NCBI GenBank assembly: GCA_031399025.1 | Contig: JANNOJ010000003.1 | Location: forward strand, 1 to 64,000 | DNA: 64,000 nucleotides | Source: CBDBZL01 sp031399025 | GTDB lineage: Bacteria > Pseudomonadota > Alphaproteobacteria > Sphingomonadales > Sphingomonadaceae | Direction of reading: 5' to 3' | In this document: in pieces, positions 10,953-20,372 of the stretch | Layout: each line of letters opens with the position of its first letter | Position numbering within the stretch: the first letter of the stretch is position 1 | Translations under genes and position numbers: made by a program | The notes under the pieces: model-generated | Told to the model about the DNA's origin: nothing | What the model saw: only the letters and a program-made list of their open reading frames with translations | The model's database searches: none

Positions 10953-12359
10953 ATGCGGACCACGCGGCAGATTTTCTCGGGCGCCGGCGCCGTCGCGCTG
11001 GCATTGGCGTCCTCGCTCGCGGCGCAGGAGCCCGCCGCGCCGGCCGAGCCCGAGCAGGGCGAGCAAGCCACCGCCGAGCAGGACGACTTTGCCCGCCGCA
11101 TGGGGCTGGAACCTGCTCCCAAGACGATCACCCAGCCTGTGGTGCAGCCGGTGCGCGTCCCCGTGCCTACCCTCGGCGGGTCCGCGGTGCCGCAGATGGC
11201 CTGGCCGGTCGCCGCGGCGCAGAGCCTGCTGGCCGCGATCGAGGGCATCGGCGCCGAAGGTCTCACCCCGGCCGATTACCGCCCCGACGCTTTGCGCGCC
11301 GCCATCGCCCGCGGCGAAGGGGCGCAGCTCGACCTGGCGGCGCGGCAATCGTTCGTCTGGCTGGTCGAGGACCTGCGCGACGGGCGCACGCCGATGGCCG
11401 CGCGCCGCCAGTGGTTCGTGGTCGATCCCGATCCCGACCTGCTGCCCACCGCCCAGGTCATGGCCCAAGCGCTCGCCAGCGGCGACATCGCCGGCGCCCT
11501 CGCCGCGTTGAATCCGAAGCATCCCGACTATGCCGCGCTGCGCGAGGCGCTGGCCGCCAATCCGGCGGGCGATACCGCCAGGGCGCGGATGATTCGCGCC
11601 AACATGGACCGCTGGCGCTGGCTCGGGCGCGACCTGGGCAGGCAGTACCTCATCACCAACGTGCCCGAATACCAGCTGCGCCTCACGGTGAACGACCAGA
11701 TCGTGCGGACCTACAAGACGATCGTGGGCGCGCCCGGCCGCACCGCCACGCCGCAGCTGGCCGAGACCGTGGAAGGGGTGATCTTCAACCCCACCTGGAC
11801 GGTCCCGCAGAGCATCGTGCGCGGCGAGGGGCTGGGCAACCGCGTGCTCAATAACCCGAGCTGGGCGCGCGCGCAGGGCTACCGCGCCACCCGTGGCGAG
11901 AACGGCTTCATCAGCGTGGTGCAGCAGCCCGGGCCGACCAATTCGCTGGGCCGGATGAAGCTCGACATGCCCAACGAGCACGCGATCTTCCTGCACGACA
12001 CCCCCGCGCGCCACCTGTTCGATCAGGAGAGCCGCGCGCTCAGCCACGGCTGCATCCGCACCGAGCGCGCGCTGGAGCTGGCGATGACGGTCGCCATCCT
12101 GGGCCAGGGGGCGGGGCGCGACGAGGTGGTGGAGATGAGCGCCTCGGGCGAATACACCAAGGTGCCGGTGGTGCGGACCATGCCGGTCTACATCACCTAT
12201 TTCACCATGGGCACCGATATCGAGGGCGAATTGCGCGCCTTCGACGACATTTACGGCCGCGATGCGCCGGTGCTCGCCAGCCTGGATGCGCCGCGGGTGG
12301 GCAACCGGGCGCGGGTATCGAGCGAGGAGATCGTGCCGATCGCCGCCCCCGGCGTCTGA
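10953..12359 (+). CDS. L,D-transpeptidase (YcbB/YkuD type)
   Basis: Periplasmic enzyme that forms 3-3 cross-links in peptidoglycan or attaches proteins to it. The 468-residue protein has a signal peptide ending near SLAAQ, an Ala/Pro/Glu-rich linker, an L,D-transpeptidase scaffold region (about 90-210), and the YkuD catalytic domain with VEGVIFNPTWTVP, HAIFLHDTP and the catalytic SHGCIR motif (His and Cys present). The arrangement matches the YcbB-like large L,D-transpeptidases. It is monocistronic, followed by an IS remnant. Confidence 0.92.
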   Translation: MRTTRQIFSGAGAVALALASSLAAQEPAAPAEPEQGEQATAEQDDFARRMGLEPAPKTITQPVVQPVRVPVPTLGGSAVPQMAWPVAAAQSLLAAIEGIGAEGLTPADYRPDALRAAIARGEGAQLDLAARQSFVWLVEDLRDGRTPMAARRQWFVVDPDPDLLPTAQVMAQALASGDIAGALAALNPKHPDYAALREALAANPAGDTARARMIRANMDRWRWLGRDLGRQYLITNVPEYQLRLTVNDQIVRTYKTIVGAPGRTATPQLAETVEGVIFNPTWTVPQSIVRGEGLGNRVLNNPSWARAQGYRATRGENGFISVVQQPGPTNSLGRMKLDMPNEHAIFLHDTPARHLFDQESRALSHGCIRTERALELAMTVAILGQGAGRDEVVEMSASGEYTKVPVVRTMPVYITYFTMGTDIEGELRAFDDIYGRDAPVLASLDAPRVGNRARVSSEEIVPIAAPGV

Positions 12360-12499
12360 CCAGCGCACCAGCCGCCGCGATTACGCGGCCGTTCGGCGCG
12401 ATGGCGCAGGCACGCTGCGGCACCGCCGCGGGCCGGCCGGGCTGACGACGATGGCGCGCGGCAGGGCGTCGGACTTATCCGGGCTGTTCGACCCGCTGC

Positions 12500-12745
12500 C
12501 AGCCAAGGCGATGATCGCCGACAGCGGCTGGGGGCCGACTGGTTCCGCCAGGCGCTCATTTCCCCGCACGCCACCCGGCATCCCGTCAACAGCACACGCA
12601 AGGTGCCGATCCCGCACGACGCCGTCCAGAACCGGCAGCGGCACCTGATCGCGAACATGTTCGCCAAGCTCAAGGAGTGCCGACGCATCCACACCCGGTA
12701 CGACCGCTATGCGCAAACCTTCTTCTCAGCCATCATTGAAACTTA
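12500..12745 (+). pseudogene. IS5-family transposase remnant (C-terminal end, frameshifted)
   Basis: Two frames together spell the end of an IS5-type DDE transposase: LPAKAMIADSGW in one frame (to about 12531), then ADWFRQAL...KVPIPHDAVQNRQRH, NMFAKLKECRRIHTRYDR and YAQTFFSAI in another. This is the YRQRH-IENMFGKLKDWRRIHTRYDR block of IS5 transposases, including the expected position of the last catalytic acid (here Ala in IANMF instead of Glu in IENMF). A one-base frameshift at the G run near 12530 and loss of the N-terminal two thirds make it dead. I could not delimit terminal inverted repeats. Confidence 0.85.
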
Positions 12746-12816
12746 TCGATTGCAATGTGTACAGCCGTGGCGGCGGGTGCGTGGGGGGCACAGCAGAGTT
12801 TTCTCGGCCGAGGGTT

Positions 12817-12841
12817 GGGGCAAGCGGTTGCGCTTTGCCCC
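12817..12841. terminator. Hairpin, possible terminator of the minus-strand phosphatase operon
   Basis: GGGGCAAGCG, short loop, CGCTTTGCCCC: a GC-rich stem with one bulge, 25 bp past the stop of the membrane-protein gene. No U-tract follows on either strand, so intrinsic termination is uncertain. Confidence 0.4.
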
Positions 12842-12865
12842 TGAACGATCCACCCAGCCCGGCTG

Positions 12866-13504
12866 CTAGGCTTGTCCGCGCTGGCGAAGCACGCGGACCG
12901 ACGCGGCGAGGGCAATCGCGCCGGCGAAGAACGAGATCAAGGTGATGGGTGGCATATGCCCCGGCCAACCGGCCGGCTCGAACCAGCCGGCAATGGAAGG
13001 TAGCGCGGCGTGGACGCCCGAGAGGAAGGCGATCGCGCTGAGCGGCGCGACGGCGCCGACCGGAGCCGATGTGCCGGGTCGCCCTTTGCCCCACTGCAAT
13101 ATCGCGAACGCCATCGCAGCAAGCACCAATGAGGCACCGGCCGAGAGCGTGAGCCTCTCGCCCGCATAGAACTTCTCGAAATAGGCCGGCTCCAGCAGCG
13201 CCAGAGAGATAACGGTATGCGCCACCGCCATCGCACTCGCCCACGCCATGAGGAGGCGGATCGGCCGGCCACGGGGGGTCGCCAGCCGCAGCACCGCCAG
13301 CACGATCAAGAGCAGCGAGGCGATCGCCAGCACCTTGTTGCCCACATAGTGCGGCCAGTCGCTCCAGCTCACGCCCTTGAAGACGTTGTAGCGAACCGTG
13401 GCGTAGACCGTGGAGGCGAGTACCGTGCCGGCGATGATGACATGGTCGTGGCGTTCACCTCCCACGACCCGTCCGTCTGCAGGGTGAATTGTCTCGATGA
13501 TCAT
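12866..13504 (-). CDS. Six-helix integral membrane protein, ferric-reductase-like topology
   Basis: A 212-residue protein with about six hydrophobic segments (near residues 22-40, 54-75, 84-105, 120-139, 152-174 and 185-204). Histidines fall within the third (VAHTVISL) and fifth (GVHAALPS) segments, a spacing reminiscent of haem-coordinating ferric-reductase-like membrane domains, but I cannot assign a family confidently. It is the last gene of the minus-strand run TonB receptor, PhoD, PhoD, this gene, with 62 bp from the preceding frame. A role in the phosphoester locus is inferred from position only. Confidence 0.65.
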   Translation of the reverse strand: MIIETIHPADGRVVGGERHDHVIIAGTVLASTVYATVRYNVFKGVSWSDWPHYVGNKVLAIASLLLIVLAVLRLATPRGRPIRLLMAWASAMAVAHTVISLALLEPAYFEKFYAGERLTLSAGASLVLAAMAFAILQWGKGRPGTSAPVGAVAPLSAIAFLSGVHAALPSIAGWFEPAGWPGHMPPITLISFFAGAIALAASVRVLRQRGQA

Positions 13505-13566
13505 GTGCCGTGCCTAAACAAGGTGGCGCCGCGGCGGGGGGGGAGCCGCGGCGCCGAGGCTGGGGG

Positions 13567-13884
13567 TCAGTCGGCAATGCCGCCGAGCAGCTTGACCTGC
13601 TCGAGGGGAACGGGCTGCGGTTGCGGGTCGGCCTCGGAGGTCGAGACCGAGTGGGCGAACAGCAGCTCACCGGAATTGCCGTCGCGGAACTCGAAGATCA
13701 CCTGCGGCTCGGGATGGGCGATCCAGCGCTCCTGCCCTTCGGCGGTGGGGATGTTGAAGGCGTTGTTTACGCGGATGATCGTGTAGACCGGCCAGCCGCC
13801 CTTGCCCTGGGAGGAGGAACTGCCGCCGCTGTCGTTGCGGTACTGGTTGCTCGACCACAGCACGTTCACCAATCGGTCCCCCAC
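13567..13884 (-). pseudogene. C-terminal part of the PhoD phosphatase, separated by a frameshift
   Basis: A frame of about 105 codons with no credible start of its own (its first codon is a GTG inside the last codons of the upstream phosphatase). Its sequence (VNVLWSSNQYRND, then YTIIRVNNAFNIPTAEGQ and HPEPQVIFEFRDG) reads like the missing tail of a PhoD-family phosphatase. Adding one G to the five-G run (13878-13882 as C on the plus strand) joins the two frames as YYQWGDRLVNVLW. I therefore treat it as the separated end of the gene at 13866-15575 and not as an independent protein. Confidence 0.75.
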
Positions 13885-15575
13885 TGGTAATAGCCGCTTG
13901 GCGGCGAGCCGCCGGCATCACCGATCCGGTGGTTGCTGCTGGTATGCGGCCCGCTGGCGATGTCGTAGACGCCCGGCGCCACCCGCGCCACGAACGATTT
14001 GTGCAAGTCGCCGGTGAGAAAGAACACCGGCTTGCCCAGGCTCGTCACCACGTCGAGCAGCTCGCCGCGCTCGTGCAGATGCGCGGTCCAGCCATCATCC
14101 TTGCTCTGCCCGCCCGTGCCCTGCCCGTACCAGGCACCATTGTCGTGCGGTACGGCGAGGTTGACCGAGGAGGTGATGAAGACGAAGTCGGCATCGCTGG
14201 TACGCAGCGCGTCGATGAGCCAGCGCTTCTGCTCCTCGCCGATCATCGAGGTGTTCGGGTCGGCCAGGTTCTCCTTGTCGTGCAGAGTCCGCTCCGAACG
14301 GGTGTCGAGCAGGAAGAAGTCTGCGTTGCCGACGCGGAACTTCAAATAGAGCCTGGCGCCGATCGAGTAGCGCGCCTCCTCGCTCACGGTGAGCGCCGGT
14401 TCCACCTCGATCCGGTGGGCATCGAGCACCCGGGCGATGCGGTAGACCCCGGTGTTGCCGAAGCCCCAGAGCACGTGGAGGTTGTTGGCCTTGGCGAGGT
14501 CGAGCCGGGTGAAGTCGGCGCTCTCGTCGGTGAGGATGGTGCTGCCGGCGGCCAGCCGGGCCTGGCCGAAATGCGGCAGGTCCGGATTGCCGGTCTCCGG
14601 ATTGCTCCAGCCGACATAGTCGCGCCAGGCGGCCAGCGCCGGATCGCGGAAGACTGCGCGCTCCACCTCGTTGCTGGTGCTGTCGACGCGGATGTTCTCC
14701 TGGAATGGCCGGCCGCGCGCATCCAGCCGGTAGCCGATCTCACCCGAGCCGGTGACGTCGTTGAGGATTTCGTGGTCGTCCAGCGTCACGAACAGCGGCA
14801 CCTCTCGGTAAAAATTGGCGAGCGGCTCGTTCTCGAGGTAGAGCTTGTAGTTCTGCCACACGCCGGCGATACCGCGGGCAAGTTCGGCCACGCGCGGCGG
14901 GCGCTCGACGCCGTTCGCCGCTGCCCACTGCGCCTCGGTGGCGTCGCGGCCCAGCTCGTAGAGCCAGTCGCCGTTCTGGATCTGGAAGTGGATCTTGTCC
15001 TTGAGCTCAGCGAGCATGCGCGAATAGGTCGGCGGCAGCGGGGTGTTGGCCTGGTTGTTGCCGGTGCCGATCTCGAACGCAAAGTTGAACAGGCCATCGG
15101 GGTTGAGCTGCGCATCGCGGTAGCTGTCGGCATGGGGCAGGGTGAGGAAGCTGTTCACCCTGCCATCCACGCGCGTGTCCGCCACCACCCCGTCCTTGAC
15201 CAGGGCGTAGTAGTACTTGGTGCCGGGCGTCAGGCCGGTGAGCTCGATCCAGCCGGTGGCATCGTCCTCCCAACTGGTGGCGACCTCGGGCGAGAGGACA
15301 CCGCCGGAGAGGTTGGGACTGGTGGAATAGAGCACCCGGAAGGTGCCGGGCTCGCGGGTGCGCGCCCACACGCGGATGGAGCTTGGCGTCACATTGCCGA
15401 GCTGCGGCCCGTGGGTGAAGCCGTCGATCTGCTCCAGCCTGGGTGGTTCGGGAAGCTGGGCAGTGGCCGGAAGTGGCAGGCAGCCGACGGCCAGCGCCGC
15501 CGCGCCGGCGAGCAGCCGTCCCGCGCGCGGTGATCGGGCGGTGTTCGGGACAGCAATTGAAACGTGTCGGATCAT
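13866..15575 (-). CDS. PhoD-type alkaline phosphatase (phosphodiesterase), interrupted near its 3' end
   Basis: Secreted metallophosphatase of the PhoD family, which releases phosphate from phosphomono- and diesters. There is a signal peptide (ends near PLPATAQ), an N-terminal fibronectin-like PhoD_N domain (TPSSIRVWARTREPG, about 45-130), then the metallophosphatase domain with QNGDWLYELG, FVTLDDHEILNDV and FFLTGDLHKSFVA carrying metal ligands, and an inserted domain around residues 330-400. The ATG at 15575 follows GAGAGG. The frame stops at GTDW and the family-like tail continues in the next frame (13567-13884), so the gene is frameshifted or the assembly has lost one G. Confidence 0.87.
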   Translation of the reverse strand: MIRHVSIAVPNTARSPRAGRLLAGAAALAVGCLPLPATAQLPEPPRLEQIDGFTHGPQLGNVTPSSIRVWARTREPGTFRVLYSTSPNLSGGVLSPEVATSWEDDATGWIELTGLTPGTKYYYALVKDGVVADTRVDGRVNSFLTLPHADSYRDAQLNPDGLFNFAFEIGTGNNQANTPLPPTYSRMLAELKDKIHFQIQNGDWLYELGRDATEAQWAAANGVERPPRVAELARGIAGVWQNYKLYLENEPLANFYREVPLFVTLDDHEILNDVTGSGEIGYRLDARGRPFQENIRVDSTSNEVERAVFRDPALAAWRDYVGWSNPETGNPDLPHFGQARLAAGSTILTDESADFTRLDLAKANNLHVLWGFGNTGVYRIARVLDAHRIEVEPALTVSEEARYSIGARLYLKFRVGNADFFLLDTRSERTLHDKENLADPNTSMIGEEQKRWLIDALRTSDADFVFITSSVNLAVPHDNGAWYGQGTGGQSKDDGWTAHLHERGELLDVVTSLGKPVFFLTGDLHKSFVARVAPGVYDIASGPHTSSNHRIGDAGGSPPSGYYQWGTDW

Positions 15576-15626
15576 GGCAATCCTCTCAAGTCGCGCGGTG
15601 GACCGGGTCGGCGGGTACAAGGCAGC

Positions 15627-17168
15627 TCAGCTGCGCCGTTCGATGGAGAAGCTGGCGTGCGGTTGGAGCGCTGCGATGGCTTCGAGCGGCTCGGGCGGGC
15701 GCCAGCGGAACTGGCGCACCTCGACCCGCTCGGGCGTCAGGTCGAGCAGGGTGAAGCCGTTGCGCTCCTCGGTGGGAATGGTATCGCTCGCCGCCAGCTT
15801 GGTGGGGGTAGCGGGGAACATGCCGCGGCCGATACTTGGCCAGCCGGTCGCGCCGGTGCTCACCGGGCCGGCGAGGATCGCGTCGAGCGGATTGCCCGTC
15901 AGGTCGAGCGCGCCGCTGGCGGTGACACGCTTGGCGCCGCTGGCGTGAAGGTCGCCCGAGACGGTGATCGCCGGCCGGCCGCGCTGGCCGGAGAGCGCGG
16001 TGATCAGCCGCTGATGCTGCTCGAACCAGGCGGCCGGCCAGTAGCCCTTGTCGCTCGAAGTGACGCTGGCTGGCGGCCGGTCCTCGTACCATTCGCCGAT
16101 CTTGCCCGCGGTCCAGCCCATCGGGTTGGACGGCACGTAGACATGATGATCGGCGCGCGGGTCGGCGAGGCGTTCGAGCAAGTAGCGCTCCACCTCGGGG
16201 AACAGCACGCCGTTGCCGGTGGCGGTGTCCCAGCCGCGCCGGCAGTCGACCAGTGACAACTCCCCAAGCCGGCCGATGCGCACGCTCTCCACCGTCTCGG
16301 AGGTCCAGGCACCGCCCGGCAGCTCGGGTCGGCCGAGCGCGTAAGGATAGGCCATGGCCGCGGTGCGCCGCTGCAGGCCGAGGATGAACGGGCGCGGCGG
16401 GAACGAGTATCCCCACTCGCCGCCATTGTCGTTCTCGTAATAGTCATGGTCGTCGGCGACGAACACCATCGGCACCGAGGCGAAACGGTCCTCGTAGAGC
16501 GCGGCGATCTGGCGGCCGACGATGGTGTTGAGCGATTGCCGGTTGGTGACCGAATCGAAGGCGCTGTCCTGGTCGATCCAGGCGATGCTGCGGTAGAACG
16601 CCGCGGTTTCCGCCCGCCTCGCCGGATCGGCGCGATACTTGAGCGCGGTGTCGAGATCCCAGTAGACGTGGTCGCCGATCGCCACAGCGAGGTCGGGCTC
16701 GAAGGCCAGTGCGCGGTCCAGCAGTGCCTGGCGGGTGGCGAGCGGCAGGAAGCTCGCCGCTTCATCGCCGCCGGCGCAGGTGAACAGCAGGACGCGGAAG
16801 CGCTCGGGCCGCTCCTGCGGGCCGGGCAGCGTCCTGAGGCTCCACCCCTCGCGCAGCGCGGCGCCGCCGGCATCGGCGAGCTCGAGGCGGTAAGCGCGGT
16901 TCGCCTCCAGGCCCGGCTGGACGAAGCCCCAGGCATAGCCGTCGGGATCGAGCATCCGGGCGGCGACCGCACGCCCGTCGAGGGTCAGCTGCGGGGCGAG
17001 CGCGGGGGGCGTCGCCAGCAGCACCTTCACCGCCAGGCGGTCGGCGCTGGCTGCCGGGATGATCGCGCGCACCCGTGCATCGGTGCGCGACCAGGCCGGC
17101 CCGCCCAGATAGATGCCGCCCAGGCCCAGCGCGGTGGCCCCGCGCAGCACGCTTCGTCTGTTGAGCAT
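15627..17168 (-). CDS. phoD: PhoD-type phosphatase with Tat signal
   Basis: A 513-residue metallophosphatase exported by the twin-arginine route: N-terminal NRRSVLRG and hydrophobic stretch. Family motifs are VLLFTCAGGDEAA, VAIGDHVYWDLD, MVFVADDHDYYEND and ITVSGDLHASGAKR. The two PhoD genes of this locus are only distantly alike. This one lies between the TonB receptor and the signal-peptide PhoD on the same strand (15-bp and 51-bp gaps), which points to one transcription unit for uptake and hydrolysis of phosphoesters. Substrate is not predictable from sequence. Confidence 0.9.
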   Translation of the reverse strand: MLNRRSVLRGATALGLGGIYLGGPAWSRTDARVRAIIPAASADRLAVKVLLATPPALAPQLTLDGRAVAARMLDPDGYAWGFVQPGLEANRAYRLELADAGGAALREGWSLRTLPGPQERPERFRVLLFTCAGGDEAASFLPLATRQALLDRALAFEPDLAVAIGDHVYWDLDTALKYRADPARRAETAAFYRSIAWIDQDSAFDSVTNRQSLNTIVGRQIAALYEDRFASVPMVFVADDHDYYENDNGGEWGYSFPPRPFILGLQRRTAAMAYPYALGRPELPGGAWTSETVESVRIGRLGELSLVDCRRGWDTATGNGVLFPEVERYLLERLADPRADHHVYVPSNPMGWTAGKIGEWYEDRPPASVTSSDKGYWPAAWFEQHQRLITALSGQRGRPAITVSGDLHASGAKRVTASGALDLTGNPLDAILAGPVSTGATGWPSIGRGMFPATPTKLAASDTIPTEERNGFTLLDLTPERVEVRQFRWRPPEPLEAIAALQPHASFSIERRS

Positions 17169-17183
17169 AATCTTACTCCCTAG

Positions 17184-19589
17184 TCAGAGCCGGGCGCGCA
17201 GCGTCGCGCCGAAGGTACGGGGATTGCCGATCGCGCCGGTGATCAGGCCCTGGTTCGAGGCGCTGAGCGCTTCGAAATACTCCTTGTCGAACAGGTTGGT
17301 GACCCAGGCGGCAAGGTCGAACCGCTCGTCATCCAGGCGCAGCCCGATGCGCGCATTGGCGATGCCGTAGGCCGGGATGCGGGTGTAGATCGAATTGCTC
17401 GCGCTGGTATCGTTCGACGAGCGGTGGTTGTAGTCCAACCGGGCGTAGAGCTCGTCCATTGGCGTGAGCAGCGCCACCGGCTGCACCAGGTCGGCCGAGA
17501 CGTGGAACATGAACTTGGGCGCATTGGCGAGCTGGACCCCCGACAGGTCCTGCACTTGCGTCAGGTTGCGGTTCTCGGGCGCCACCTGGGCGTTGGGGTA
17601 GTCCTTATACACCGCATCGGTGTAGGCCGCCGACGCGGTGAAGCGGAGCCAGCGCGTGGGCGCTGCCGTCAGGTCCACCTCCGCGCCGCGCGAACGAACG
17701 CCGGGGATGTTCGAGATGTAGCGGATGCTCGAGCTGGTGGTGCCGATCTGCTCAGTGATGGCGGCCTGGTAGTCCTGCACCTCGATCCAGTAGCCGGCCA
17801 GGTTCAGCGTCACGGCGCGGTCGAGAAACTGGCTCTTGAGGCCGATCTCGTAGGCGTCGACCGTTTCCGGATCGACCACGGGCGAGACGCCGTCCGGCAG
17901 GTCGCCCAGGCTCAGGCCGCCCGACTTGCTGCCGCGCGAATAGGTCGCGTAGGCCATGATGTCGGGCGCGACGTCGTAGGACACGGTGATTTGCCCGGTC
18001 AGCGCATCGTCCTCGACCCCGGTGGTGTAGTAAATCTCGGGATAGATCGCGTCGCGAAGCGCCTGGGCGGCAATTTGGTCGGCCGGGCTGAGCAGCGACA
18101 GGTCGTTCCCCCCGGCGGTATATTGGTGGAAGACGCCGGTCTTATCTTCGTAGGTGAAGCGCAGGCCCGCGGTGATGCTCAGCGCGTCGGTCGCCTGCCA
18201 GGTCGCCTGGCCGTAGACCGCATAGCTCTTGGTGATCGGCTCGATGATCGAATAGGACAGGAACCCGGTATAGGCGTAGTTGGCGAGTTCGCGGTTGGCG
18301 TAGTTGTGGTTGTTCCACACCGCGTAGTCGGGCCCGAGCTGGTAATGCCCCAGGGCATCGACGTTCTGCCAGAAGTAATAGAGCCCAACGACATAATCGA
18401 GCTTGCGCGGGCCGCTCGAAGCAAGGCGAAATTCCTGGCTGAACTGGCGCTGATGGTTGTCGGTACCGCTGCGCAGCGTGACCGCCAACGGCGTGAGGTC
18501 GGGATCGTTGTCAGGCAGCCAGTCCCAGCCGCGCCACGCGGTGATCGAGGTCAGCACCGCCGGGCCGAGGTCCCAGTCGACCTTGCCCGAGACGCCGTAG
18601 CCTTCCATGTCGGCCTGCACTGGCCCATCGACATCCACCTCGCGCGCGAACGGATCGGTGATGTCGAAGCGCGGCTCGTAGCCGCCGCGCCGCGCGCGAT
18701 CGAGCCAGTTGTTGTTCAGCGTGGCGCCGTTGGCGAACTGGGTGAACAGTCCCACCACGCTGGCAACGCGCGAGTAGGCGTTCTGCTTAGAATAGTCGCC
18801 GATCAGGCGCAGATCAACATTGGGGGCGGGGCGCAGCAGCAGCTGGCCGCGCACCGTGAGGTTGTCGTAATCGTTGATCCTGCGGCCGTTGTACAAATTA
18901 TACAGCGCCCCGTCGCGGTGCGTGTCCGAGACCATCAGCCGGAAGGCGACCTGATCCGCGACGATCGGCCCGGTGAGCGACGCGCGGGCCTGATGGTAGC
19001 CTTCCTCGCCCAGGCTCGCCTCGCCGGTGAAGCCGAAGGCGAACTCGGGGGCGCGGGTGACGATGTTGATCGCGCCCGCCGTCGTGTTCTTGCCGAACAG
19101 CGTGCCCTGTGGACCGCGCAGCACTTCGACGCGCTCGAGATCGACGAAATCGAACTGCGAGGCGCCGATCCGGCCGTAGTAGACATCGTCGATGTAGAAG
19201 CCGACGCCAACCTCCAGTCCGTCGTTCTGGTCGGAGTTTGAACCCAACCCGCGGATGTTGGCAAAGGTGTTGCGCGCATTGTTGTTGCGGATCACCAGCG
19301 TGGGGGTCAGCTGGGCGATCTGGGTGATGTTGATGGCGCCGGTTCGCTCGAGCGTGTCGCCCGACACCGCGGTCAGCGCAATGGGCACCTCCTGCGCCCG
19401 TTCCTCGCGGCGGCGGGAGGTCACGACGATCTCGCTGTCGTTCGCGCGACCCGCTCCGGCCGCTAGGCCGGGTTGGGCGTCCGGCTGCGTTTGCTCCTGC
19501 GCGAGGGCGGGCGTCGGCCCGACCAGCGCGAGGAGCGCCGTTCCGGCGCAAAGCAACGGTCGAACAGTGCTGGCGAACTGGCTTGTCAT
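17184..19589 (-). CDS. TonB-dependent outer-membrane receptor (phosphatase locus)
   Basis: An 801-residue outer-membrane active transporter: signal peptide (LLALVGPTPALAQ), TonB box region (SEIVVTSRRREERAQEVPI), plug domain (LRGPQGTLFGKNTTAGAINIVTRAP) and a 22-strand barrel ending in an aromatic-poor LRARL. The plug style (NTTAGAINIVT) matches the broad sphingomonad group of receptors. The ATG at 19589 follows AGGGA; an upstream open frame of 28 codons lacks a signal sequence. It heads the minus-strand phosphatase operon, so the cargo may be an organophosphate, as inference. Confidence 0.92.
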   Translation of the reverse strand: MTSQFASTVRPLLCAGTALLALVGPTPALAQEQTQPDAQPGLAAGAGRANDSEIVVTSRRREERAQEVPIALTAVSGDTLERTGAINITQIAQLTPTLVIRNNNARNTFANIRGLGSNSDQNDGLEVGVGFYIDDVYYGRIGASQFDFVDLERVEVLRGPQGTLFGKNTTAGAINIVTRAPEFAFGFTGEASLGEEGYHQARASLTGPIVADQVAFRLMVSDTHRDGALYNLYNGRRINDYDNLTVRGQLLLRPAPNVDLRLIGDYSKQNAYSRVASVVGLFTQFANGATLNNNWLDRARRGGYEPRFDITDPFAREVDVDGPVQADMEGYGVSGKVDWDLGPAVLTSITAWRGWDWLPDNDPDLTPLAVTLRSGTDNHQRQFSQEFRLASSGPRKLDYVVGLYYFWQNVDALGHYQLGPDYAVWNNHNYANRELANYAYTGFLSYSIIEPITKSYAVYGQATWQATDALSITAGLRFTYEDKTGVFHQYTAGGNDLSLLSPADQIAAQALRDAIYPEIYYTTGVEDDALTGQITVSYDVAPDIMAYATYSRGSKSGGLSLGDLPDGVSPVVDPETVDAYEIGLKSQFLDRAVTLNLAGYWIEVQDYQAAITEQIGTTSSSIRYISNIPGVRSRGAEVDLTAAPTRWLRFTASAAYTDAVYKDYPNAQVAPENRNLTQVQDLSGVQLANAPKFMFHVSADLVQPVALLTPMDELYARLDYNHRSSNDTSASNSIYTRIPAYGIANARIGLRLDDERFDLAAWVTNLFDKEYFEALSASNQGLITGAIGNPRTFGATLRARL

Positions 19590-20372
19590 GGCGGATCCCT
19601 GAAAGATGCAAGAGGGCACCCTGGCATCGTCGAGGACGTGCCAGCCGGTTGTGCTGACGCGGGGCGTCACCACCAGCTCGGGCGCGGGTTCGGGCGAGAA
19701 GGCAGCAGCTTACACGCCGCGGCTCCAGCCACGACGGCGGCTACAGGAAGGACAGCATGCCGAGGGCGCCCGCTCTCGATGGACGCGGCATGCAGCGACT
19801 GTGGTGTTAGGTTGTCGTAATCATGCGCATCGTATTACCTCTGGTTTGGGGAACTGTTCGAGGAACACGACGCCGAGCGTGGTCGCCTTGGCATCGGGCG
19901 CTTTAGCCGTTGGTGACGCGGAGCAAGCTGCATTCAATCAACAGCCGCGGATCCTGATCTGGGTGAGTGCGGATCAGCCACTCACATTATCAACTTACGT
20001 TGTTGAGAATGTGAGATCAAGCACAATCCGCCTGCCGCAACAAAGTGTCCTGCTCTGGCAAAGTTGATTCCCAGTTCCCGGGAGGTCGGCTTTTGTCAGG
20101 CGCGTCTGACCGAGGTGAGGGGACGGCGATGGTCGGAACGGCAGCTTCCAGGTTCAGGCCGTTCGCAACCTTTACCTCGTTAGTTGGGCGCGTAGCTGGC
20201 CGGCTGGTTCCCGATTTGTGAATGGCAGGTTCTGTCAGAGCCGGCGTTCGTGCCGGGATAGAGGAACGTCGTGGGATGGTCGCTCGCTTCGTCTGACATC
20301 AACCCGCGTTGTCATTGCACCGCAACATGGTGAACCTAGCGGCGGCGGCGTACCACAGGGGGGTTCACCAAC
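19590..20372. other. 783-bp divergent regulatory interval between two TonB-receptor operons
   Basis: No ORF in this interval resembles a known protein. It contains a 35-bp dyad (19981-20015, listed separately), a small GTCAG/CTGAC repeat (20095-20110), and the strong ribosome binding site AGGGGGG just before 20373. The A/T content rises around 19820-20080, as expected for promoters. Both flanking operons start here and read outward. Confidence 0.5.
19981..20015. promoter_or_regulatory. 35-bp imperfect palindrome, candidate operator
   Basis: Arms CTCACATTATCAAC and GTTGAGAATGTGAG match at 13 of 14 positions around a 7-base centre (TTACGTT). It lies 358 bp before the receptor at 20373 and 392 bp before the start of the opposing receptor. 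A binding site for a dimeric regulator or a stable RNA hairpin are both possible; it has no U-tract. Confidence 0.5.

Noticed and set aside
19606..20067. 153-codon frame in the divergent TonB interval
   Set aside because: No similarity that I recognise, poor start context, and it spans the dyad and likely promoter region.
20095..20110. GTCAG/CTGAC repeat as a possible Pho box near the phosphatase operon
   Set aside because: It does not match the CTGTCAT direct-repeat pattern of Pho boxes and is too short to stand out.
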